Positions 44,134-55,090 of a DNA stretch of 64,000 nt are shown piece after piece. The position numbers were made by a program, and so were the translations under genes. The DNA is from Galerina marginata (Eukaryota > Basidiomycota > Agaricomycetes > Agaricales > Galerinaceae), in assembly GCA_023014335.1 (NCBI GenBank), contig JAECYW010000005.1:806001-870000 (forward strand), read 5' to 3'. Within the stretch, counting starts at the first letter, position 1; the number at the start of each line of letters is the position of its first letter. The notes beneath the pieces are model-generated. The model did no database searches. It worked only from the letters and a program-made list of their open reading frames with translations, and was not told the origin of the DNA.

Positions 44134-45898
44134 AGTCCTCCAGTCGTGCTTCTGGATGTAACTCAAAAACCGGTATGTAACATGCCAGAGCCAATAGAAA
44201 TAATGAAATTACCATCCTAACTGTTGCCCAGGCGCAATCTTAGGCCGCATGGACGTTTCATCCTCGTTTCCTCGGCGCCCGCAAATTTGCAATATCTTCC
44301 AAAACCCTGCAGGATGCAGTAGTCTTCGCTGACTTCAGCTCTGCGCCAACGTCGACTGTTCGACCTGAATTGGGACTCGGTTCCACAAAGCTGTCCAAAC
44401 TCTATGGACAAGGCTACAATAGAAACCTACCAAAATGCACGAGCACCTGTCTGACCCCACCCTTCGCCACTCTTCAGACTTCTCGACAATTTCGTTTGTT
44501 GCCTGCTTTCGCCCAGTCCTAGATTTGACCTGAATGGTTTTCCTGTTCAGCTTCTCACTGACAGCAACGAAAATATGAATATAAAGAGCTCGAGCAAGAA
44601 TGTGTTGGCGCTGCAGAAAGTGAAGAACCTCATCCGGAACCGATTGGTATGTATGCACTTTTGAATTTATGTGTGACACTGTCTGACATTACGCTATTCC
44701 TTCTTCCTTTCATCTGTTCCATGGCCTTGTTGGCGTTCGCCTTGCTCGAATTCTGGTACTCGCCATTGTCTCCTCGCAAGGCTCTGGACAAACTCGAAAA
44801 ACTGCGCACGCCGTCGCCCGCGCGCCTGAGCACGCCAAACATTCATACATTGTCATCTACATTCTCACCCTATGCCACATCAACCACAAACCCGCTCAGA
44901 CCCTCTCGCGCCCACGACCACGACCACGACCGCGAGCCCGCCATGCCAGGCTCAGAAACAGAACGCGTCTATCTACCATTCCACCTCCAACGGTACCCAT
45001 TTTCAGTCCCATTCATCCCACTCGTCATCATACATCCGCTCGTCACATTAACATTGGCCTTCGCTATATCTGGAAGTACTGGCGGACTCCATCATTGGTC
45101 AGGTACCCTCACACCATCGCAGGGACGCTTGCCGCGTTATGCTCATGAGCTCAGTTGAACCTCTATGAGCCTCGGGCGGTACTTGAAGCTCAAATTCAAC
45201 GAAACAGTAGCCTTTATCTTCATCTCGGCCTTCTCTTGGTCCTCCAAAACCTACTGATTGAGCACCATAAATATGACCCCCTTTACAAACACGCTTCGAA
45301 ATCACTCAGACTTACGACCCCGGGAATGGTGCCTACATTGACCTCCGCCTTTCACCTGGGTTTGATCACCGGCGGCACAACCCAACAACGGCTGCCACTG
45401 GCAAGAAGGGCAAGAGCTTTTTCGCAGGCAACCGCAACCGCAAAGGGCCTGCGTCGGCAACGTCATCTCCAGCTCCATCTGCACCGGCGACTCCTGTTCC
45501 GTCAATTGTCCCAGCTTACTCAGTGTCCTCCCCTCCACATGTCCAGCCAGTCCGATTGCCTGTTCGTCAACTACAGGCTTCCTCTTCAGCTCAGGCTGAA
45601 TGGCCAATACTCCCCTACAAAGCGTAAACATGAGGATGCAGGAAATTAGATTTGGTTACCCTTCATCCTAGCACAGCCCCTTCCAGACCTGCCACAGACT
45701 ATACCTACACTAGCTTCACCATCAGCACATTTACCATTATCCTTTCTGTACTGATATTGTTATTGTAGCACCAATTTCATGTACACGACACATCGAGAAT
45801 AACACTTTAGCACCGTGCGGAGCACGGGTTGAGCACGGGTACTGTCTAGTATGTTATTACTTAAGGAGGGGGAGTTCAAGTTGTTCATGTATTAGAAT
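44134..45898. other. Coding remnant without assignment
   Basis: A plus-strand frame at 45,317-45,628 reads DPGNGAYIDLRLSPGFDHRR ... GKKGKSFFAGNRNRKGPASA and ends ...QAEWPILPYKA stop. It looks like the C-terminus of a real protein, with a Lys/Arg/Gly patch and a Ser/Pro-rich tail, but I found no start or family. Upstream frames (44,649-45,158) are hydrophobic then low-complexity and not convincing. Confidence 0.3.
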
Positions 45899-45924
45899 GC
45901 TGCAGAGGGCTGTCCCGGTGCAAC
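45899..45924 (-). repeat. GGGATAG hairpin motif, copy 14
   Basis: Minus strand: core GGGACAGCCC, outer arms GTTGCA and TGCAGC. Confidence 0.6.
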
Positions 45925-46110
45925 AGTACCAATAAAGGGCCGTGATACTGAAGCCGGAATGGCTGACAAGGAATGAGAGAAAAAAGAAGAGCTGAAGACG
46001 ATGTTCAGCGACGGAGAAACATGCAACACGCTGACTGGAAACATGAACCCAGTTGGAAGCGCCAGAGATCCTATACACGTGTAGAAGGCAGCGGTACAAT
46101 TGTAGTATTT
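45925..46110 (-). repeat. Solo copy of the hairpin module's 210-bp segment
   Basis: Minus strand matches 6,910-7,083 and 27,095-27,268 (GCTGAACATCGTCT, TCAGCCATTCCGGCTTC) and is followed by a hairpin as in the full modules. It carries a small insertion (GTGTTGCATG) relative to them. Confidence 0.65.
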
Positions 46111-47113
46111 CCTTATTCTGTAGCCTTGCAATGTAACACTCTGAATGTCTAAATAAATCAGGAAACCTGTTATCTACAAAACTACCAGAATTAGCGGGAG
46201 CTGAGTGGATTTAACTACCATCAAAAACCCGTTTTGACCTTACCAGAGGCGTTTTTCAAAATGCCTCTGATAACAGTAGCTTCGCTTTTTTGTGTGCCAC
46301 ACTGCCTCTCTCCGCTCCCGCTTTGTGTCCCTCAATTAAACATCAACCGTTCAACTTATATTATAATTTTAAAGGATTGTTAGCCGTAGGCTATAACTTC
46401 TTATTTCTTTATTTCCTCTGCCTCGAATCTTGATATTCAGTTAATTTACTTTAATTACAATTCCATTCCATCAGACCCAGCGTGTAAATGTGGAAATTTA
46501 TTATTGAAAGATAGATTTAAAAGGAGAAGGGCTCGTAAATGCCATGCAAAGCATTGGCCTACAAAGCTAGTAGTTGTGGTGAAAATAAAAAATAAAGAAA
46601 AGGAAATTCCGAAAAAGGAAAGAGGAAAAAGAGAGGGAAGGAAGGAGAGGAAAGAAAAACACTCCTCTCTATCTCTCCCCAGGTCATTCACGCAGCCTAT
46701 TCTCAATGCGCAGCAAGCGGCTCTCGAGCGCGGAAAGTTTCGCGCTTAACCGGCCGAATATGTTTGGCCAGCAGGGCCGTTCTGCATTCGGAGACTCAGG
46801 GACTGTCCGTGTCATCTGGGCATGGATACTCGCTTAGATATTTTCAGAAAACGGATACTGACCGTTTTTAGAATTTTCTTGCCATTTTTTCTCTTTTCAT
46901 GACCTGGATACTCGCGTAGATTGTCATTCGCTTAGATTATGTCCGGGTGCCTCCACATATCTTCTCAGGGGACGCCGGGACGGGCGGGGCGAGCTTTGAG
47001 TTCCCGGTGATGTCCTTATGTCAGATATTTGGTTTTGGGGACTTTGGCATTGCCCAATGCATCACATTAATCATCTGGACTTGTTTGGTTCAACCTTTCC
47101 TCCGGAAAAATGC
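46111..47113. other. No gene seen
   Basis: AT-rich, with a 12-bp near-perfect hairpin at 46,243-46,269 (CAGAGGC/GCCTCTG arms) and the GCCAT hairpin at 46,536. Confidence 0.35.
46536..46567 (+). repeat. GCCAT hairpin motif, copy 3
   Basis: GTA...GCCA pairs with TGGC-TAC around TGCAAAGCA. Starts GTAAAT and is followed by CTAG. Confidence 0.5.
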
Positions 47114-47348
47114 TTTACAGCTGAAAGCAAAATGATAGGCCACCCCAGATCAACACACATACAGGGCGGAGTTTGCAAATTTCGATAGCCGAGGTCTTCC
47201 GGTGGGCTAAGAAAATGATGGACGTACAATCCCCGCCGCCGCAAATATGCCGGCCCAGCGACAGGGCTACCTGACGTAAGTTCGGATCATTTTAGGTCTG
47301 TACGTGTGTCAAACTCGGGTGGCCTAACGTTTTGCTTTCAGCTGTAAA
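47114..47348. mobile_element. 235-bp MITE with about 40-bp inverted repeats
   Basis: The left end TTTACAGCTGAAAGCAAAA...TAGGCCACCC matches the complement of the right end, GGGTGGCCTA...TTTTGCTTTCAGCTG plus TAAA, over about 40 bp with a few mismatches. The interior is non-coding. A target duplication is not certain (AAAATG occurs on both sides but offset by a base or two). Confidence 0.7.
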
Positions 47349-48198
47349 AATGTTTATTTGCAAAAATAAAACTATGCTATACAGTTGAAACCACCAAAAA
47401 ATCGAAGTTATTTGACCAGGAATTGACTGAGTTGTTACAGTTGTAGAGGTAAACTAGCCACTCTCTTCTTACTCTCTTCTGACCCAGCTTGGAAGTTGAT
47501 GTTGGAATATGAAAGGGCAAGGTATCGCATAAGCGTGCTACGACATGGTGGTAAGAGGTAAAGGAGGAGAACGAACGAGTGGAAGGACAAAGTATCTGGT
47601 GATAACAACTGTAAATACCCGAATCGGGATCACAAACTCCAACAGTTGAAAGTTCACTTCCTCAGAGAGATTGTCTAACAAATTTATTGAGAGCTATATA
47701 AAGTATACTGTACTACAAAAATGGCCCAGGGTGTTTGGTAGAACCTGGCACAAACCTGGCATGAATCAGGTATGAACGCGACGCGCGACGCGCTTATGGT
47801 CACGCTGACATTTGGAACAGCCTAGAATGGCACGTGCATCGCTTACATAATTTTAGTTTCCGGTATCCAGTATCCGCCACATGATGAGATACTGGCCATA
47901 ACAGGGAAACGATCAAAAATGTAACAGCGCCATCAACGTCTGAGCTCGCATCAACGCGCCTTTTCCTATCCTTTGGTGTAAGCCGACATCCAACGCACAC
48001 CAGGTGGGTCCTTGCTCGGATTCTTGGGCAACATTCAGGAGCTAATTGTCCTTACTTCAGCATACGACATTTCACTGCCCTCGCCGTGTGTCCTGTCAAC
48101 CCAGGTTCCTGTTGTTCCTCTCTCGGGAAGCCCTTGAGAGTGTGCATCCAGCAAATCACAAACCTCGCCATCAATCTTTCTCGGAAAGACCGCGTCTA
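47349..48198. other. No gene seen; upstream of the 1,121-aa gene
   Basis: Holds a minus-strand variant of the CCAAACACCCTGG box at 47,726-47,738. The reading frame of the next gene is open upstream to 48,046 but has no ATG before 48,199, so 48,046-48,198 may be 5'UTR or an exon end. Confidence 0.35.
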
Positions 48199-51100
48199 AT
48201 GCCTTCCGTAACTTATCAATATGTGACTTTGGCTGAAGTCATGTCAAGCACTTCACAAAAGGATCTCAATAAGACCGGTGGTTTTGCTCAATTGGTTGGC
48301 GGTGACATATTCTACTCACCCAACTCGACTCGCATCATCGACGTTCCACAGCGAATCTCATGTCCAGAAAATCTCTTTACAACTATCCGTTATGACGTTC
48401 AACTGATCAGAGGACCACAATGGTGGTGTCCAGAGCTCGCCTATCTTGCTTTCATGCCAATTCGGCCAGACTTCTCCAGCGATGCCGTGGAGTGCCTCTC
48501 CCGTTTACCGAGTCCTACATGCCAAAATGGACAATTCTCTCTCAATCCCCGCACCCAAGTCAGCTGGCGACAGTTGGAAATCAATCTCATGGAAATGACG
48601 AAGATCCTGATTACCAAATACCGTGTACCGCTGGTTTCACCTGCCCTCCCGAGTGGCGGATTTATGATTCCCTATGCCAGCCTCAATCAATGCAAGGTTG
48701 CCATCCAGAAGTCAAGAGACTGGTTCGTTGTGTTGATCGGTGCGCTTTTATACGCCCTCGCTGTATCAAATTCGATTGAGGGGTCATCTCGGAGTTCCGA
48801 TACTCCCAAATGGTATTCAGAACTCGCAGAGGTCAGAAAGTTTCCCCAGACCTGGCTAGATGGTATAAAGACGTTATCGAAGATGCTTAGCAACTGCGAC
48901 CTGCGTGCTGGTGCATTGTTAGATGTTCTATCGCCTTCGGAAGGGGATTGTCCAGTTGACTGGCTATGTGACTCCAACGTCGCGGTCCACTATCGTTGGG
49001 GGAGTGCAGAGGCCAAGGCTGCAGAATCAGATTGCCGGCTCGAAAGACTGCGACCACTTCCGCATCAATTGCAAGGATTGGCAACTTTTCTTACGACAGA
49101 AGTGCCTTACGGTGGTTGGGGCACTTCCTGGGACCCCAAAGAGGCGAGCTCCTTTCAGACTCGGGGTAATTCTTGGCCTCTCAAGCGTGTCCATGATGGG
49201 ACAGATAGCAGTGATCGTGTCATGAAACGGGCTTGCACGGAGCGTGATCCTTGGGAAACAGGACCTACACTTGAGTCGCCGCCGGCCCAGCATACCCCTC
49301 TTCCATCGCAAGTTCCACAAACCATCAGCAAGGAACCATGGCAGGCCTTCTTTAAACGTCGTCGAGAAGCAGATGCCAGCCATATTCAAAGAGAAACGCC
49401 ACAACAGAAGCAAAGTCGTGTAGCCAAGGCCGCCAATCCGCCGACTATAAAAACGACCATTTACGAGTGGGTCGAACAGGACGACGGTTCATACAAGCGC
49501 CAACAGGTTATAAGGGCACATTTCCATCGGATATGGTCGGACTATGGAAAGCATCAGAGGAAATACGACCCTATTCGTAATCAGTGGGATGTCTGCGAAA
49601 TGTTTGGTCCCAAGGATGAGCGTCAAATTGCGGAAGAAGTCGAAGACCAAGCCATTCGTTTCAATGTCACAAAAGAAGATTATATCAAGACGAATGTTTC
49701 GCGTGCTATTGATGCGATGATAAACGACGCTGTTGACAAAGGGATTGCTTGTGTCAGGGTTATGCCTGAGGTCGAGTGTAGAGCGTCGTGTACGCCCCCA
49801 ACACCTACTGAGCCACAGCCGACGTTTCCAGCTCCTTGTCAGATGGGCGCGATATCACTGGAGGCACCAGACTGTCAAGGATCCATACCTTCTATGGTCT
49901 GTTTAACCAGTCATGCCCAGGCACCGCTTGAAGCTCTCCAAGATTCGAATACTATGCCTGTGGCCTCGACTCTTCAAACATCGCAGGATGGTGACGAAAG
50001 TCCTCCACTGGCTGCTGGACCTCTGCAAGCGCTCCCTGCACCCATCCAACTGAGGCATCCAATACCTCTGCCGGTTACCAACAGTCCAAGCCCCAGCTCT
50101 TCGTCGCCTGAATTAGCTCATGAATTGCCCCTTCTCCCCCTTCCGTTCAAAATCCATTGCGATGCTTCAAACACATCTTCTGGAGTCTCACTGAGCACTG
50201 TCTCTCATGAGCTTGTCGTTTCTCCCATTGATGCGCTCACTTCTATATCTTCTTCTCCAGCGTGTTCAATTGAACAAACGCTGAATGTGTTGCCTCCAAA
50301 TTCTCTGCTCGATGGCCAAGAGCCGGGTCATCGTGGCCCTCATACCGTGGAATACGATCAGGATGAACCTATGGGCCCCTGGTTAAGCACTGCATCCCAC
50401 TACCCAGGCGAGATGGATGTTAGGCCTATTGATTTTCTCTCCGAAATGGATGTGGGTGGCAATGAAGGTCTCTCCATTGAGTCGTTTGTAGAGGGGGAAG
50501 ACCACTACATCATTGAGACTCTCCACCATGTGTATGGTTTTCTCAAACCAGGTGATGCGCATACGGAAACCCCTGACACAGATCCTTCTATGATAATGAG
50601 GCTGAAGGCCGCAACAGGCTTCGATTTCAAAAGCAATGATAGCTTCTTCTCGTTACCCTTGGCCCATTGCGCTTCAAAGTTTGTCAATCTGCTCGGCAAT
50701 CCCACAACCAATCCCGACAATGGTGTTTGGGATCTAGCTTGTGACAACCAATTTGCCGTTGCGAAGTCACCACTTCTCAAATATGTTTGCGCTCTGGAGA
50801 AGGGTCTGTATATCTTTGATTTTCAAGACAAGGCCACAGTGCCCTGGCACATTGCTGTTGACAATGCGGCCGATGTCCTCCAGATTGCACGCATGAACCC
50901 TCGATACTGTGATTATGAAATTGCGTGGCGGTTGCTGAATATAGGCGTACCCTTTCACACATTTCTCATTGTCGAAAAAATCTCTCTACCACGGATTCTA
51001 CCCTCTTTGCCACTTCCTATGCAGCCTTTAGGCTATGTATTTAGCATGGAGGATTATCGAGTCTATATCCAACGCCGAAATGCCTTCCTTCGTAAAATTG

Positions 51101-51616
51101 GACATTCAAGAGCTGCGTTACTGAAAGGAGGGATAATCAGGCGCCTTGCATTGGAAGTACTTGATCTTCACGATGCTCTCGAAGGACCTTCCTACCAAGT
51201 ACGGGAGAACGGTGAAGGATATGTTGTCAATGGACACGGCACATCATTTATGTGTGATGACGACCTCACAGTTGACGAGTTGAACCTCATTGCTGGCACC
51301 TACAAATGTGAGACAGGTATGTTGAGATTAGTTTTGGCTTCTTCAAACAGCCGATTTTTGATCAATAGCCACCAAAAACTTGTATTCCCACAAGTCCTGG
51401 TTCCCCCTTCATGATACCTGGAAGAAAAAGGCAGTTCTCAGCCATTGGACACCGGAAAATGAAGCAGAGTATCTCCGTCGCATTGAGGAAATTAAAGGAG
51501 GTGCTCAGCCTCTTACCGCATCGCAATGGGCCCAGAGAGTGAAACCCAACAGCCACGCAGTTCGCTTGTCGGCACGCAATGAAAAGGCATCCTCTGACCT
51601 TCTTCCACAACTCTAG
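48199..51616 (+). CDS. Large intact protein of unknown function (1,121 aa)
   Basis: Exons 48199-51316 and 51369-51616 with one 52-bp intron (GTATGT...AATAG); phases match. It begins MPSVTYQYVTLAEVMSSTSQ. The N-terminal region (about 1-300) is Trp/Pro-rich and globular (RGPQWWCPELAYLAFMPIRP). The central part has RAHFHRIWSDYGKHQRKYDP and a long Ser/Pro-rich linker (about 570-780). The C-terminal part looks globular (WDLACDNQFAVAKSPLLKYV, WRLLNIGVPFHTFLIVEK) and ends SHWTPENEAEYLRRIEEIKG and LTASQWAQRVK. From memory this resembles a lineage-restricted family of large agaric proteins; no catalytic motif, signal peptide or membrane segment was seen. It is the longest intact gene in the window. 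Confidence 0.75.
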
Positions 51617-52504
51617 TTGGACCCTTCTCTGTGCTTGTGGCACCTACCATCAGTTTCACAATGCAATTCATTTCTATCACATGTTCATATAATGTTTATA
51701 ATAACCGTTGCTGCTTAACATACCCATTTTTTGACACTTTTTGACACTATCTGTACATATAGATGTTGCTCTCATTTAAACAACTTTCAGCAAGTAGTGA
51801 TGGCTCATAAGCCAGCTTGTCTTCATGGCCCTATCACTGTCACTGTGGTTTCTCTCTCTTCTCAACCTCCCTTCCAAAAGTATGACAGAGTCCTTGTCAA
51901 CTTGATTTCTTTTGGTACTGGAATCATAAGCTCTGTTCACTGAGCAGCCTAATCTAGGGACTTCAAAGTCGCCGCTCTCTGAACAAGTCGAACAACACTG
52001 CTGCAATGGAACACCTATTAACATTCTTCATGCCATTGCTATGCCATTCCAACAACTCAAGCCAGCCAGTCTCTTGCAATTGTGTTTCTAACAACTTGAC
52101 AACTGCACTTGTTGTAGTGCCTATTGTATTCCATTATATGTACGTCTTTTACCCTATATTTTTCAAAGACAGAAGATGGAGGCCATAAAATGCTTTGCAT
52201 CCTCATAAAATCATATATGTTACGAAATCTACAGATGCTCCACGAAGTGCCTCAACAGATTTTGTGGGCAGTTTGAAGTTGAGTTCTTCTAACACAGACC
52301 TGATGCTGCATCTCGACGGAGCAGGAGCTGCGACCTCCGCACCCTGCTCCATCTCCTACCCTTCAGCACACCCGAAGTCCCGTTATCCGAACAGCGTCAC
52401 AATGACAAACATTACCCCGTTTATCGACCAATATCAGACTATAGCACGCACTGAGACAAACGAGTTACTCGAGATCTCAAAAAAAAAGATCTTGAAATAT
52501 GCAA
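51617..52504. other. No confident gene
   Basis: Short frames only. At 52,400-52,490 a frame MTNITPFIDQYQTIARTETN leads through an A9 run into the FAS-like start, but its origin is unclear. Confidence 0.3.
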
Positions 52505-53960
52505 CGCACTCACCAAAGGACGTTTCACCACGCCTGAGGAGGTCCTAGATCGTCAGAATGTCTGCCCACAGCCCCTAGAACGGAGGGGGGCTCGCAACAT
52601 GTGCTGGCGTTCCGCCCTGTTCGTTTGTGTCCGAATGCACCTAAAAATTGGTGGACAGTGAGTGAGAAAAGAATATTTAAAGTAAGTAGTGGAAACTTAC
52701 ATCGTGAGTCAATGAAGCCTGGGGCAGCGGAACGAGCACAGAACGCAGGAGGGCGAGGACATTGTTCACCCCCCCCGGCCCGGACGTCTTGAACTTAAAC
52801 CACAACGCGACCATTCACAGTTTGTACTCTGAATCTCCAGCTTTTTTTAACATCACCCTCTTGCGGCTGAGCAGTTGCTTGCTGCTGAAGACACAGCCTA
52901 TTTCCGGGCGATTCCGCAGAAACCTGTTCCCGTCAATCCGGTGCTCGATGCATCGTTTGAAGTATGTTCCAGAAGGTACGCGACTTTGACATCTGATATT
53001 CTCGTCTTAAGCTTGCCTCCAGATGTTTACTATTTCAACGGCAATCTAATAGGATGCTCTGTGGGCCGCCGAAGATATCGATGCTGTTTTCGACCAAGAT
53101 CCTCAGCGTGTCTGCATTTTACAAGGCCCAGTAGCCGCGAAGTGGTCGGTCGTGAAAGATGAACCCGTCAAAGACCTACTTGGCAACATCAACAAGTCTC
53201 TTATCCAACCTCCTCGAGCGCAAATATGCGGGCGATGCTTCCTCCGTACCTTCTATCGACTATCTTGCTGTGGAACCCAAACCCGCTGCGAAGAACCTCC
53301 CTGGCGTTGTCCGCACCGAGAGCGGTTCAGCTGTCACTTTCGAAATCGGTTCCCAGGTTCCTGAGACTTTCGCATAGTTGGAGACTTTAAGCGGCTCGGA
53401 GCTAGGCTGGATCCGCACACTTCTCACCTCGACCATCCTCATCCAAGGGAAGCTCCGAGATCGACAAACCGCTACGTCGTATCCTCGCTCCTCAAGCCGA
53501 GCAGAAGGTTGTTGTCAAGTACGCCGGCTCTCGTCCCAAGTCGGTCACCACCTATGGTGCTGCTCGTTCTTACGGCGAGCACGTCGACGACTTCAAGGCC
53601 CTCGAGATCAACTATAATGCGAAGAGAAGCTCATCACAGTCACGATCTTTGAGGAGCGTTTGAGCAGCCACATCCCTCTTTCTTTTCAATTCAGATACAA
53701 GCCTACCCAAGGCTTTGCGCCTATCCATGAGAGTGCCACCGACCGCAACCAACGCATTAAAGAGACCTACTGGAAATTCCTGGTACGGCGGCAATGAGGT
53801 ACTTCCTCCCATCGACATTCGCGAGAAGTTTGTTGGTCCTGAGGTAACTATCAAAGCTGAGGACGTCGAGCAGTTCTGCGCCGTTGTGGGCAAACAAGCA
53901 GGGTCGTTTGCGAGAAACGAGAATGTCCAAGCTCTCATGGACTTTGCAATTGTCACTGGC
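52505..53960 (+). pseudogene. FAS pseudogene: enoyl-reductase end to dehydratase linker
   Basis: Pieces in shifting frames: LLAAEDTAYFRAIPQKPVPV, then DAVFDQDPQRVCILQGPVAA, DEPVKDLLGNINKSLIQ, IDYLAVEPKPAAKNLPGVVR, LETLSGSELGWIRTLLTSTI, VVKYAGSRPKSVTTYGAARS and DRNQRIKETYWKF. At least four shifts are needed to join them. The A9 run at 52,478-52,486 is one. Confidence 0.75.
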
Positions 53961-54019
53961 TGGCAGGTATGTTTATCCACATTATATTATACAATTTCTC
54001 CTTTATAACCTTTATATAT

Positions 54020-55090
54020 CTCAGGCCATCATGAAATCCATATTCCCCGCAGCCATTGATGGCGATCTTCTGAAACTTGTTCACCTTTCAAAGGGTTTCC
54101 GCACGGTCAACGGTGCCAAGTCTTTGGCTGTTGGCGATGTATGCAAAGCCGAAGCTCGAATCGTCGCCATCGGCGATGCACTGGAGGGCAAGATCGTCAA
54201 GGTCAAGGGACATGTTTACCGTCAGGGGCAGCGCGTGATCGAAGTGGTCTCCGCGTTCTTATACCGTGGCCGCTTCGTTGACTACGAGAACACATTCGAC
54301 ACAACGGAAGAGCCCGACTATAGTGTTCTTTTGGAGAACGACACTGCAGTTGGCGTTTTGCATTCCAAGGAGTGGTTTGACTGGGAGAATTCAGCGTCAC
54401 CTCTCCTTATTCTCATTTTCCGTATCCAGTCTCAAGTTGCCTTCAAGGACCGGACGGCCTTCCGCAAGGTCTCTGTTAATGGCGATATTTTCGTTCGCAA
54501 CCAAGTGAAGGTGTTGGTCAGGGTTGGATCAGTTGATTTCCAACAGGATGCCTCGCTGGAAAACCCGGTCCTTTCTTACTTTCAGCGCCATGGAACTCCC
54601 CGCGGTCTAACTACCCCCCTCGCCAACAAAGGGTATTCTCTCTTGGCTGCCGACATTTCCACCGCTTTCAGCGCTCCTTTAACGAACGAACCATATTCCA
54701 AGATTTCTGGCGACTTCAATCCTATTTACATAAATCCGTACTTCTCCGACTTCGCCTCGCTTCCTGCTGCTATTCCCCATGGCCTTTGGTCCAGTGCTGC
54801 CACGCGCCACTATGGTGAGAACATTGTCGCAAATGGCCGCCCAGACCGCGTTATTGCGTACGGCTAATTACTTTTTAACTTCTCGTTACATTTTTCTCAT
54901 CAGACATCGTTCATCTAGATACGACGTTAACTTCGTCGGCATGGTTCTTCCTGGCGACGCACTGGAAGTCGAGCTCCGTCATATCGGCATGCGCGACGGC
55001 AACATCGTCGTCAGTATCAAGACCACGAACGACCGAGGTGAAAAGGTCTTACAAGGGTCGGCCGAGGCTTCTCAACCTACCACGGTTTAT
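54020..55090 (+). pseudogene. FAS pseudogene: dehydratase / MaoC-like hydratase segment
   Basis: Long open stretch with GDLLKLVHLSKGFRTVNGAK, IVKVKGHVYRQGQRVIEVVS, and the MaoC part PLTNEPYSKISGDFNPIYIN then AAIPHGLWSSAATRHYGENI. From family knowledge the GDxNPIH..Y motif carries the active His; here NPIYIN has Tyr in that place, which is consistent with loss of function. Then VNFVGMVLPGDALEVELRH. Confidence 0.8.

Noticed and set aside
44649..45158. 169-codon frame as a membrane protein gene
   Set aside because: Hydrophobic start but low-complexity remainder, no splice continuation and no family resemblance; kept only as part of an unassigned region.
46243..46269. Hairpin with CAGAGGC/GCCTCTG arms as a terminator
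   Set aside because: Intrinsic terminators are bacterial; no gene end or T-tract context supports a function here.
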